A DNA stretch of 64,000 nucleotides. Source: Mus musculus (taxonomy: Eukaryota > Chordata > Mammalia > Rodentia > Muridae). The notes beneath the pieces were generated by a model. The model ran no database searches. It was not told the DNA's origin and saw nothing but the letters and a program-made list of their open reading frames with translations. Shown here piece by piece: positions 34,721 to 45,485 of this stretch (position 1 is the first letter of the stretch; every line of letters begins with the position of its first letter). The DNA is taken from NCBI RefSeq assembly GCF_000001635.26, contig NC_000082.6, positions 55,621,075-55,685,074 of the forward strand, in the 5' to 3' direction. Made by a program: the position numbers and the translations under genes.

Positions 34721-34767
34721 TATTCTTATGAAAATAAATTGTTTTACAGACCTAAAAAAAAAAAAAA
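34721..34767 (+). other. Candidate 3'-transduced segment with its own poly(A)
   Basis: After the first A-tract of L1 B there are about 33 bp of non-L1 sequence with an AATAAA signal at 34733-34738. A pure run of 14 A follows from 34754, ending exactly where L1 A ORF1 sequence resumes (34768). This is the layout left when L1 transcription reads past its weak signal into flanking DNA. It could alternatively be a decayed tail. Confidence 0.55.
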
Positions 34768-35325
34768 TTGAAGAAAATTTCCTAACCTAAAGAAAGAGAT
34801 GTACATGAACACACAAGAAGCCTACAGAACTCCAATTAAACTCGACCAGAAAAAAATTCCTCCAGTCAAATAATAATCAAAACACCAAATGCACAAAACA
34901 AAGAAAGAATTTTAAAAGCAGTAAGGGAAAAAGGTCAAGTAATGTTAGAGGCAGACCTGTCAGAATTACACCAGACTTCTCACCAGAGACCATAAAAGCT
35001 AGAAGATCCTGGGCAGATGACATACAGACCCTAAGAGAACACAAATGCCAGCCCAGGCTACTATACCCAGCAAAACTCTCAATTACCATAGACAGATAAA
35101 ACAAGATATTCCATGACAAAACCAAATTTACACAATGTCTTTCCACAAATCCAGCCCTACAAAGGGTAATAAATGGGAAACACCAACACAAGGAGGGAAA
35201 CTATACCCTAGAAGAAGCAAGAAAGTAATCTTTCAACAAACCCACACAAACATAATTCCACCTCTAACAAGAAAATTAACAGGAAGTAACAATCACTTTA
35301 ACTAATATCTCTTAATATGAAAGTT
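34768..35325 (+). pseudogene. L1 A: C-terminal half of ORF1 and start of ORF2
   Basis: Resumes L1 A ORF1 where L1 B entered. It runs through the NTQEAYRTPIKLDQK-like, CQPRLLYPAKLS-like and FHDKTKFTQCLSTN-like segments to an ORF1 end near 35228 (EEARK stop). The inter-ORF spacer and about 20 decayed codons of ORF2 follow, up to about 35325. Frameshifts and stops are frequent. Beyond 35325 L1 similarity is lost until 36470. Confidence 0.8.
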
Positions 35326-36469
35326 AATATTACCAACATATCCTAATCAACCGAAATTCAAAAATATGAGGAATTAGAAATTTGTCAGCTATTATCCTGT
35401 GGTCTCTCTAATTTGTTAATGGTAGAAATAGGTCCAATATTGTACAATCCATATACACTTTCTGCTTGTTTGTACATGACAGGGTCTTGCTGTGTTCCAC
35501 ATAATGGTCTTGAAATCATGCTTCTCCTATCTCACCCTCTCTAGTAATAAGATTGTTTATTTGATGTTTTTACACTATACTATGGTTTTCAGAACAGCTT
35601 ACATATTTCAAAATTATTTATACAGTCAAAAGAAATGTAGACAATTAATTTGGGAGGGGGTTTGTACGAGAACAGCAAAGAATGAGACTGAAGGCTTGGC
35701 TTGATATTTATAATTATTGTATCAATTTTGAAAGAGGACTTTGTAAGTTACTCTTATTCTGAGATGAATGCTTTTCAAAATCACCACAGCCAATATTACC
35801 CTCACCTAACATCTGTGCCAACTTCCAAGCAGAACCATTGTTCATTGAAACAGTTGATGAATGACTTCATGGATAGACCATCTTAATATACACACCATTT
35901 CTTAAATGAATGTAACCTGTTCCCTGCAGACTGAGACTAACGACAATCACTCAAGTCAAATAGCTTTGACCATCGCAGGAAACCTTGCCTACAATTCTTT
36001 CCTTGACGCAGCAGAACTGTCAACTCTTAGCTTAGCTACTACGGAGGTAAAATCCTTTGGTGATGTGAGGGTTCATTGAAGTACAGCCTTATTACAATGA
36101 AATCCAATGTCCAAAAATTGTTCTTATTTTGGGTTTGTACCACAGTAAGAGCCAAGATTTTAAGCTCTACTAAAACCAAAACGAACAAACAAAAAGACTT
36201 TATCTATTTATGTTAATTTAAAAAACTAATAGTGATATATTATTTTAAAATATCATGCAGTGAATATAATATTGGAGTTATTTAAAATTTATATTGAGAA
36301 CAATGTATGTATTTTCAGTATTGTTGTAGGCAAGCATCTACATAAGACTGTTCAATTGATTGTTTTATACCAAACAACTTTTATAATACTCATTTTACTG
36401 TTATAATATTTTATAAATTTTAAAGAATATGATAAAAATAAATAAGTAAAGTGAGATTGTTTACTTGAA
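35326..36469. other. Unassigned AT-rich sequence interposed in L1 A ORF2
   Basis: About 1.1 kb without recognised coding sequence between two L1 A ORF2 portions. A decayed B1-like minus-strand piece (ACAGGGTCTTGCTGTGTTCC) lies at about 35478-35560. The ORF2 codons expected between the flanks (about 20 to 125) are absent. This is therefore either an insertion with a deletion or the boundary of two different L1s. Confidence 0.45.
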
Positions 36470-36708
36470 AAAAATCTACCAAAATTAAGTCTCAATTCTG
36501 AACATCTATGCCCCAAATGTAAGGGCACACACATTCGTAAAGGAAACTTTAGTAAATCTCAAAACACACATTGAAACCCACGCAATAATAGTATAAGACT
36601 TCAACACCCCACTCTCACCAATGGACAGTTCACCAAAACACAAACTCAACAAAGACAATTAAAGTAACAGAAGTTATAAACCAAATGAATTTTAAAAATA
36701 TCTACACA

Positions 36709-36832
36709 TGGCTGGAGAGATGGTTCAACGGGTAAGAACACTAACTGCTGTTCAGATGGTCATGAGTTTAAATCCCAACAACCCCATGGTGACTCACAAC
36801 CACCTGTAATGAGTGAGATCTGATGCCCTCTT
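36709..36832 (+). mobile_element. B2 SINE, 3'-truncated, joined to a B1
   Basis: tRNA-derived head GGCTGGAGAGATGGTTCAAC, then GAGTTTAAATCCCAACAACC and CATGGTGACTCACAACCACC, ending at GATGCCCTCTT. There the B1 starts without any remaining B2 tail. Confidence 0.85.
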
Positions 36833-37020
36833 GCTGGGCATGGTGGCGCACACCTTTAATCCCAGCACTTGGGAGGCAGAGGCAGGTGAATTTCTGAGTT
36901 CGAGGCCAGCCTGGTCTAAAGAGTGAGTTCTAGGACAGCCAGGGCTAAACAGAGAAACCCTCCCTGTCTTGAAAAAACAAAACTCAAAAAACAAAAAACA
37001 AAAACAAAACAAAACAAAAA
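36833..37020 (+). mobile_element. B1 SINE fused behind the B2
   Basis: Full B1 (GCTGGGCATGGTGGCGCACA to CCCTGTCTTG) with a long AAAC-rich tail. A shared target-like duplication TCTACACA lies before the B2 (36701-36708) and after the B1 tail (37021-37028). Confidence 0.9.
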
Positions 37021-40000
37021 TCTACACAACATTTCACTCCAAAACAAAAGAATATACCTTTTTATAACCACCTCATGGAACGTTCTCCAAAATTAACCAT
37101 ATAATCGGAAAACAAAACAAGCCTCAACAGAAAGAAAATTCAATTAATCCCATGCATTTTATCAGACCACGATGGACTAAAGCTAGTCTTCAATAACAAC
37201 AAGAACAAGAGAAAGCTCACATACACATGGAAGCTGAATGACTCTCTACTCAATAATAACTTGATCAGAGGAAAAAAATAAAGAAATTAAAGGCTTTTTA
37301 CAATTTAATGAAAATAAGGCACAACATACCCAAACTTGTGGGACACAGTGAAAGCAGAGCTAAGAGGAAAACTCATAGCTCTGAGTGCCTCTATAAAGAA
37401 ATTGGAGAGAGCATACACTAGCAGTTTAACAGCTCATCTGAAAGCTCTAGAACAAAAAGAAGCAAATACACCTAAGAGGAGAAGACAGCAGGAAATAATC
37501 AAACTTAGGGCTGAAATCAACTGAGTAGAAACAAAGAGAACTATACAAAGAATCAACCAAACCAGGAGCTGGTTCTATGAGAAAATCAACAAGATAGATG
37601 AACCCTTAACCACACTAACTAGAGGGTACAGAGACAGTATCCAAATTAGCAAAATCAGAAATGAAAAGGGAGACATAACAACAGAAACTGAGAATTTTTT
37701 TTTAAAAAAATCATTAGCTCCTACTAGAAAAGCCTATATTCAACAAAACTGGAAAACCTAGAGGAAATGGATGCTTTTCTAGACAGAAACCAGGTGCAAA
37801 AGTTAAATCACAATCAGATAAACGATCTAAACAGTTCCATAATCCCCAAGGAAATAGAATACTTAGAAGCAGTCATTAAAAGTCTTCCAACCAAATAAAC
37901 CCAGGGCCAGATGGTTTTAGTGTAGACTTCTATCCGACCTTCAAAGAAGACCTAATACCAATATTCTTCAAACTATTCCAAAAATAGAAACAGAAGGAAC
38001 ACTACTTAATTCATTCTATGAAGCCACACTCATACCTGAAACACACAAAGACCCAACAAAGAAAGAGAACTTCAGATCAATTTCCCTTATGAATATCAAT
38101 GCAAAAATAATAAAATTCTCACAAACTAAATCTGAGAACACATCAAAACGATCATTCACCATGATCAAGTTGGCTTCATGCCTGAGATGCAGGGATGGTT
38201 CAATATATGGAAATCCATCAACAATCCACTATATAAACAAATTCAAAGAAAAAAATCACAATATCATCCCATTAGATGCTGGAAAAGCCTTTGACAAAAT
38301 ACAATACCCCTTTATGTTAAAAGTCTTGGAAAAATCAGAAACTCAAGGCACATACCTAAACACAGTAAAAGCAATATACAGCAAACTAATACCCAACATC
38401 AAATTAAATGGAGAGAAACGTGAAGCAATCCCACTAAAATCAGGGACAAGACAAGGCTGCCCACTCTCTTTATATTTACTCAGTATAGTACTCAAAGTTC
38501 TAGCCAGAGCAATTAGACAACAAAAGGAAGTCAAGTTAGAAATGGATACAAGTTAGAAATGGAGAAGTCAAGATACCACTATTTGAGGATAATATGATAG
38601 TGTACAGAAGCTACCCAAAAAAATGCACCAGAGAACTACAACTGATAAACAACTTCAGCAAAGGAGCTGGATACAAAATTAACTCAAACAAATCAGTAGC
38701 CTTCATATACTCAAAGGATAAACAGGCTGAGAAAGAAATTAGGAAAATGACACCCTTCACAATAGTCACAAATAATTTAAAATATCTTGGTGTGACTCTA
38801 ACCAAGCAAGTGGAAGATCTGTATGACAAGAACTTCAAGTCTCTCAAGAAAAAAAAATCAAAAAAGACCTCAGGAGATGGAAAGGTCTTTCATGTTCATG
38901 GATCAGCAGGATTAACATAGTAAAATGAACATTTTACCAAAAGCAGTCTACAGATTCAATGCAATGCCAATCAAAATTTCAACTCAATTCTTCACAGATA
39001 GAAAGAGCAATTCTCAAATTCATCTAGAATAACAAAAAACCCCAGGATAGCGAAAAGTACTCTCAACAATAAAAGAACTTCTGGGGGAATCACCATCACT
39101 TACCTCAAGCTGTACTACAAAGCAATAGTGATTAAAAAACAAACAAGCAAACAAAAAACATGGTATTGGTACAGAGACAGGCAGGTAGATCAATGGAATA
39201 GAATTGAAGAGCCAGAAATGAGCAGGAAAAAAAAAAGATAGCATATTCAACATATGGTGCTGGTTCAACTGGTGATCAACATGTAGAAGAATGTAAATTG
39301 ATCCATTCTTATCTCCTTGTATAAAGATCAAGCCCAAGTGGATCAAGGGCCTCTACATAAAACCAGATATTCTGAATCTAGTAGAAGAGAAAGTGGGAAA
39401 AAGCCTTGAACACATGGGCACAGGGGAAATGTTCCTAAACAAAACACCAATTGCTCAGGATCTAAGATCAAAAATTGACAAATGGGACCTCATAAAATTG
39501 CAAAACTTCTGTAAGGCAAAGGACACTGTCAATAGAACAAAATGGCAAGCAACAAATTGGGAAAAATGCTTTACCAATCCTACATTCGATAGAGGGCTAA
39601 TATCCAATATATACAAAGAACTCAAGAAGTTAGACTCCAGTGAACCAAATAAACATATTTTAAAATGGGGTACAGAGCTAAACAAAGAATTCTCAACTGA
39701 AGAATACCAAATGGCAAAGAAGCACCTAAAGAAATGTTTAACATCCTTAGTCATCAGGGAAATGCAAATCAAAACAGCCCTGAGATTCTACCTCACACCA
39801 GTCAGAATGGCTAAGATCAAAAACTCCGGTGACAGCAGATGCTGGCAAGGATGTGGAGAAACAGGAACACTCCTCCATTGCTGGTGGGATTGCAAGCTGG
39901 TACAACCACTCTGGAAGTCAGTTTGGTGGTTCCTCAGAAAATTGGACATAGTACTACTTGAGGACCCAGCAATACCACTCCTGGGCATATACCCAAAAGG

Positions 40001-40203
40001 TGCTCCAATATGTGATAAGGACACATGCTCCACTATGTTCATAGCAGCCAGAAGATGGAAAGAATCCAGATGTCCCTCAACAGAGGATGGATACAGAAAA
40101 TGTGGTACATTTACACAATGGAGTACTACTCAGCTATTAAATAATGAATTTATGAAATTCCTAGGCAAATGGATGGACCTGGAGGATATCATTCTGAGTG
40201 AGT

Positions 40204-41391
40204 TTCCTTCTTTTTAAACGTGAAGATAAAACTACTAAGCCCAGAGGATTGTTATGCAATGTCCTATTGTATTAAGTACTGTGAAAGGGACACATAGTAA
40301 TTATTAATTAGCAGTCTTAGGCTAGAGATCATTAATAATCTTCTGATCCTAGACAAAGAGTTCAAATTATGGCTTATGAAAATATAAAGCCAATTAAGGA
40401 TTTTTGTTCATAATCTCTAATTCTTTATGAGTGATATGACATGAAAATATAGTCAGAAAAGGAACAGCTGGGTGATGTGTTAGAAATGGACAAATCAGAG
40501 GGCAATAAAGGCAAGGCAAAAGTTAGGACAAGGTGACAAATAAAAAAGGGGTGTGTTAACAATGCCTATGTGATTGGCCAGCACATCCACACTGCCCTGT
40601 TTACCCTGTCATTAGAACAGTCCTTGTGTGATGTGCCTGGAGACTCTTCCCTTTCTCAATGTTTGGCCCAAGAGGAGAAGACATAGCAATTACTTGTAGT
40701 AGGGGTTCCTCATTTGTTCTAAAGCATTGCTACTCTGGGCCCACGAACAAGCAGCCAAGTCTTTAGAAGATTATGAGAGAACAAGAGTGGGAGAAAGCTC
40801 TCTAGCATAGTTTGATCAGGGTTTTTTGATTGCATTGTGAAATGTCCTGAGTGCTAGGAGTACAGGAATGTACTACCAGGCCTGACTCTAGAGATGCCAG
40901 AGACTAAATTTTGAGTTTGAAATTTTGAATCTTTTCCTGGGTTGATGATATATATGTATTACTGGCCACACTCACCATGCTAGGTGGCTTGGGCTCAGCC
41001 ATACACTCCTACCAAAAAATAGCCTATTCTACAGAGCATTGTGCCACAGAGCCCAGAAATATGGTAGGCTAAGTATATTAAATGCATTTTTTTACTTTTG
41101 ATATTTTGTTTTATTGTTTATTTCTTTTTTGTTAAACTAATAAAATTTATTTTAAAATATACAACTCAATATAGACATTTTTTAAGTAATCAAAATAATT
41201 TATAATAGTTAAATGCCTCTTAAATATACATGATGTCTTCTGAAGCTAAAAGTAATATGTGCTCAACCAGTTTTAAAAGTCTATTTGGAGCATTAAACAT
41301 GATAGAAGTAGAAAAAAATCTCTTATGAAGTACTCTATGAAAAAGAAATTGTGACAAGTTCCTAATTAGACAGAAACCATTCCTTCTCCAA
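40204..41391. other. Intergenic sequence, no feature recognised
   Basis: AT-rich sequence between L1 pieces. No coding sequence or repeat family recognised on either strand. Confidence 0.5.
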
Positions 41392-42107
41392 GGGAGAATA
41401 CTCAGTGTAACTGTGACTTCATAGAATGAATTGGGTAGTATTCCTTCTCTTTCTATTTTGTGTAATAGTTTGAAAAGTATTGATTTTAGGTATTCTTTGA
41501 AGGTCTGGTAGAATTCTGCACTAAACCCATCTGGTCCTGGGCTTTTGTTGGTTGGGAGATTTTAGTAACTGTTTCTATATCTTTGGGGGCTGTGGGACTG
41601 TTTAGATTGTTTATCTGATCCTGATTTAACTTATGTATTTGGTATCTGTCTAGAAAATTGTCCATTTCATCCAGATTTTCCAGTTTTGTTGAACATAGGC
41701 TTTTATAGTAGAATGTGATGATTTTTTTAAATTTCCTCAGTTTCTGTTGTTATGTCTCCCTTTTCATTTCTGATTTTGTTAATTTGATACTCTCTCTGTA
41801 CCCTCTAGTTAGTTTGGCTATGGGTTCATCTATCTTGTTGATTTTCTCATAGAACCAGCTCCTGATGTGGTTGATTCTTTGTTTAGTTCCTTTTGTTTCT
41901 ACTTGGTTGATTTCAGCCCTGAGTTTGATTATTTCCTGCAGTCTACTCCTCTTGGATGTATTTGCTTCTTCTTGTTCTAGAGCTTTTAGGTGTGCTGTTA
42001 AGCTGCTAGTATATGTTTTCTCCAGTTTCTTTTTGGAGGCACTCAGAACTGAGTTTTCCTCTTAGCACTGCTTTTATTGTATCCCATGAGTTTGGGTATG
42101 TTGTGCC
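41392..42107 (-). mobile_element. Inverted L1 ORF2 segment
   Basis: Plus-strand text such as GGTAGAATTCTGCACTAAAC, CCATCTGGTCCTGGGCTTTT and GATTATTTCCTGCAGTCTAC is the complement of ORF2 from the RT fingers back to the end of the endonuclease. Decayed, not open. It is joined at 42107/42108 to a plus-strand L1 3' UTR. Confidence 0.85.
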
Positions 42108-42800
42108 TTAATAAGTGGATATTAGCCAGAAACTTAGGATACCCAAGGTATAAGATAAAATTTTCTAAACGCAAGAAGAATGAAGACCAAAGTGTGGACA
42201 CTTTGCCCCTTCTTAGAATTAGAAACAATCACCCATGGAAGGAGTTACAGAGACAAAGTTTGGAGCTGAGACAAAAGGATGGACCATCTAGAGACTGCCA
42301 TATCCAGAGATCCATCCCATAATCAGCCTCCAAACGATGACACCATTGCATACACTAGCAAGATTTTGCTGAAAGGACCCAGATATAGCTGTGTCTTGTG
42401 AGACTAGGCCAGGGCCTAGCAAACACAGAAGTAGATGCTCACAGTCAGCTATTGGATGGATCACAGGGCCCCCAATGGAGGAGCTAGAGAAAGTATCCAA
42501 GGAGCTAAAGAGATCTGCAACCCTGTAGGTGCAACAACATTATGAACTAACCAGTACCCCGGAGCTCTTGACTCTAGCTGCATATGTATCAAAAGATGGC
42601 CTAGTAGGCCATCACTGGAAAGAGAGGCCCATTGGACACGCAAACTTTATATGCCCCAGTACAGGGGAATGCCAGGGCCAAAAAATGGGAATGGGTGGGT
42701 AGGGAAGTGGTGGGGAGGGTATGGGGGACTTTGGGGATAGCATTCTAAATGTAATTGAGGAAAATACGTAATAATAAAAAATATTTTAAAAAAAAAGAAG
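42108..42800 (+). mobile_element. L1 3' UTR with poly(A)
   Basis: Starts AATAAGTGGATATTAGCC, continues through the standard L1 3' UTR phrases (AGTACAGGGGAATGCCAGGG, a GGGTAGGGAAGTGGTGGGGA tract) and ends in A-rich sequence at about 42775-42800. ORF2's C-terminal part is absent between this and the inverted segment upstream. Confidence 0.9.
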
Positions 42801-43490
42801 TCTCTAATACCACGGTTCCTTCATGAAACAATGCTTTTCACAAACGACAATGAATAAGAATCAGTCTACAGAGGGAAGCCAGGGAAAACCGAAACTGTTG
42901 TTTCTAAACTTCATTATGACAGACAGCCCCACACACAGATGATCTGTCTCAGGAACTCTGGCTCTCCCAGGCTGGCAGCACCTTCCTTTAAATCAGAGGA
43001 ATTAAGTTCTCAGCAACTACTAGACTGACTTGGCCACAGACACAAGCCCCAACTCACCCTATTGGTAAACAGAACAGAAGTAATGTCACAAGGAGCCAGG
43101 ACTGCTGAGCAGGAAGCCTGAAATAGCAAATCCCAGAGCTTAATTTAGAAGAACCCTTCCAAAGTGGAGCTTACAAAACAGAACTTAACTGCTGTTGAGA
43201 AAAACCAAAGGATGTGGTAACATTTTCAAGATTATAAATGCCTGTATCTCCTCTATTTGAGGACTCATTACAGATGAAGGCTCCAACTAAAAGGAAAGCT
43301 ACAGAGGCCTTGCCCAAGCCCACTGCACCAAGAACTTTTAGCAGAGACATTATCAATTGTAGTGAATTTCATCAAAAAATAAAACAAAGGTTGGAAACAT
43401 TAGAACTTGTATTTGTCTTTACCATGTTCTGAAATGGCTGTTTAGGGAAGTGCTTTTCTCTGTTTATATAGTTTCATTTGTTTGGAGGTT
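42801..43490. other. Intergenic sequence, no feature recognised
   Basis: A 64-codon + strand open frame (43238-43432) shows no recognised domain. Nothing assigned. Confidence 0.45.
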
Positions 43491-43706
43491 TTGTTGTTGT
43501 TGTTGCTGGTGGTGGTGGTGGTGGTGGTGGTGGTGGTGTTGGTGGTGGTGGTGGTGGTGGTGGTGGTGGTTGGTTGGTAGGTTGATTGGTTGGTTGGTTG
43601 GTTGGTTGGTTGGTTGGTTGGTTGGTTGGTTGGTTGGTTTGCTGGGTTTGGTTTTGGTTTTGGGTCTTTTTGGTTTGGCTGGTTTGGTTTGGCTTGGTTT
43701 GGTTTG
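43491..43706 (+). repeat. Compound G/T tandem array: (TTG)n-(GGT)n-(GGTT)n
   Basis: About 216 bp with almost no C or A on this strand. It comprises TTG repeats, then about 25 GGT triplets with one interruption, then about 17 GGTT tetramers, grading into TTTGG repeats. Translations of it (Trp-, His- or Gln-rich) are artefacts. Confidence 0.95.
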
Positions 43707-45248
43707 AATCAACACCTCACCAGAAGACATTAAGCACTAAGAATGCATCCTTTGAGGCTGAGTTTGTTTACACTTGAGAAGCAGCAGAACTCAAAGACTT
43801 TATATCTCTAAATTATGTAAAATATCTGTCTTTCAAAATCCCCATGAATACCAACAAAGAAATATTAGCTGGATAATATTATAGTCTTATGAATTAGAGC
43901 AGACTCAGATCCCATGGCCATCTGGGTCAGTGTGCAGATATGTTAAAGTGGGGGATGAGGCTCAATCTCATGTGTGACATTTAACCCATTAGCTAAACCT
44001 TCCACAGAAACTGAGAAGTCATGGATATCATATTTTATCACTTGAATCTGTAACTACTTCTGGTCAGAACTATCAGAAAGATCTCAGCAAAATAAAACAA
44101 TTATCTATACCTTATAATGTGAAAAGAAAGAAAGGCTTTGTTTTGATTTTTTTTTCTCTTAAAAGTGGAGTCATACTTAAATTACTATAGACACTGACAC
44201 ATTTCTTTCATAATTTTCCAATCTATAACTTGTCCCTTAACAACATTCTGGTTGTTTATGTCTTATACTCTCATATATAATAAAATCAAAATGCTTTTTC
44301 TGGTGATTTCACAGTTCAAATTACTTTCTGTGCTAAACTAGAGGTAAGATTTTGGTGGAATATTTATTGGTTTTATGGTCTCTTCAAGATATTTCTTATT
44401 TGTGTGTAGAGTGTGAATTTGGTTTCAAGTATATTTTTGTGTCTAGATTCCCTATTCTTTTCTGACTAACCTTTTTCCCTTTTTTTATTTTCTTCATGCA
44501 TTATTCTTAATTGTATTAGTTTTGGAATTCTGCTTGTCAATTATTTTGCTAAAATATTTAAAGATTTAATTTCAAATAAAAGAAAGCGGGCTAGCCTGCA
44601 TTCAATACAGAGGAGAACATGCAATAGAGAATTCATGTAAATCTCCCAAATTTTATCCTCTATATTGGAAACAGAACCTGTGTCCTTTTTAACATGGTTC
44701 TTAATTGTCACATAGCTTCAAAGCACATCTGAAAACAGTTGGAATAGCAGCTATCAGCACAAGAGTGGAGGGATATCCAGAAACCACAATGAATTATTCA
44801 TTCTCCGTGTTGCTCTGTACTCAAATCATACCCAGAGTAACGGCGATGAGACCAGTCACCAGACTGCAGAGATCTGTCATATCCTGACTTCTGACTAGGG
44901 CTTGGTTTCTCACCATAAAATGAGACAATTCAATGCATATGTTACCACATTCTTCTAAGAATTCAATGAAACAATATATGGACAGTGTTTGACAGTGCTA
45001 AGCACCCTCTCCTCTCTCGTTCCAAAGATTACACAACACATGAATGTAAGAGCCAATGGGCATAAGTGTTATAGCTCTTAGGGGAAATATATCCTGGAAA
45101 TTGGGAGGCAAGAAATATCACTAAGTCACACCACATAACAGACCTCTCACAAGAGATTTATTGGGAGAAACACAAGAGAATGGTGGCCTCTGCTCAGGCA
45201 AGAAGCAGCAGGAGACTGAGCAGGAGACAAGATTGTATAGGGTTGGGT
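43707..45248. other. Intergenic sequence, no feature recognised
   Basis: AT-rich. Nothing recognised. A segment near 45150 (AGAGATTTATTGGGAGAAAC) has an LTR-like feel but could not be assigned. Confidence 0.4.
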
Positions 45249-45356
45249 GTTTGGTTGGTTGGCTGGCTGGCTGGCTGGCTGGCTGGCTGCCTGGCTGGCT
45301 AGTTGGTTGGTTGGTTGGTTGGTTGGTTGGTTGGTTGGTTGGTTGGTTGGTTGGGG
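45249..45356 (+). repeat. (GGTT)n-(GGCT)n-(GGTT)n tandem array
   Basis: Tetranucleotide array: GGTT units, about eight GGCT units, then about 13 GGTT units. Same motif and strand as the array 1.5 kb upstream. Confidence 0.95.
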
Positions 45357-45485
45357 AAGTTTTTCAGGGTGGAAATTTTCAGGATAGGGATTGGTTAGAT
45401 TTCAAACCAACCCCATGCATTAGTGAGATTTTTTTTAGCTCAGGGATTTTCAAACCCAGAAGTGTGTTTTACCCTACCATATTTC

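Larger units (their letters stand above)
22138..34767 (+). mobile_element. L1 B, full-length-type but inactivated, inserted in L1 A
   Basis: The + strand element has a 5' UTR with two monomer-like repeats, ORF1 (22680-23794), ORF2 (23836 to about 34037) and a 3' UTR with poly(A). It is interrupted at 26634 by L1 C (26635-33008). Excluding L1 C and one copy of its 16-bp target duplication it is about 6.2 kb. L1 A ORF1 is continuous across it (22137 to 34768). The A-rich target duplication is too decayed to define. Several frameshifts and stops make it incapable of encoding intact proteins. Confidence 0.9.
36470..40203 (+). pseudogene. L1 A (or sibling) ORF2 pseudogene, no 3' UTR
   Basis: Heavily mutated ORF2 on the + strand. 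The endonuclease end has TCTCAATTCTGAACATCTATG and a GACTTCAACACCCC segment. RT follows, with a DGFS-like segment and GTRQGCPLS at about 38440-38465. The catalytic FADD motif is altered in the VPLFEDNMIVYRSYP-like stretch near 38575-38615. The thumb and C-terminal part include the cysteine-rich CWQGCGETGTLLHCWWDC segment (about 39840-39895). Longest open stretch: 39393-40217. Many frameshifts are present. Homology stops abruptly at GAGTGAG (40203), just before the expected ORF2 end, so 3' UTR and tail are missing. Same orientation and age class as L1 A, so probably its continuation. Confidence 0.8.

Noticed and set aside
43450..43777. Trp/Gly-rich and His/Gln-rich proteins
   Set aside because: Translations of the GGT/GGTT tandem array.
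43491..45356. Interstitial telomere-like repeat
   Set aside because: The units are GGT and GGTT, not TTAGGG.
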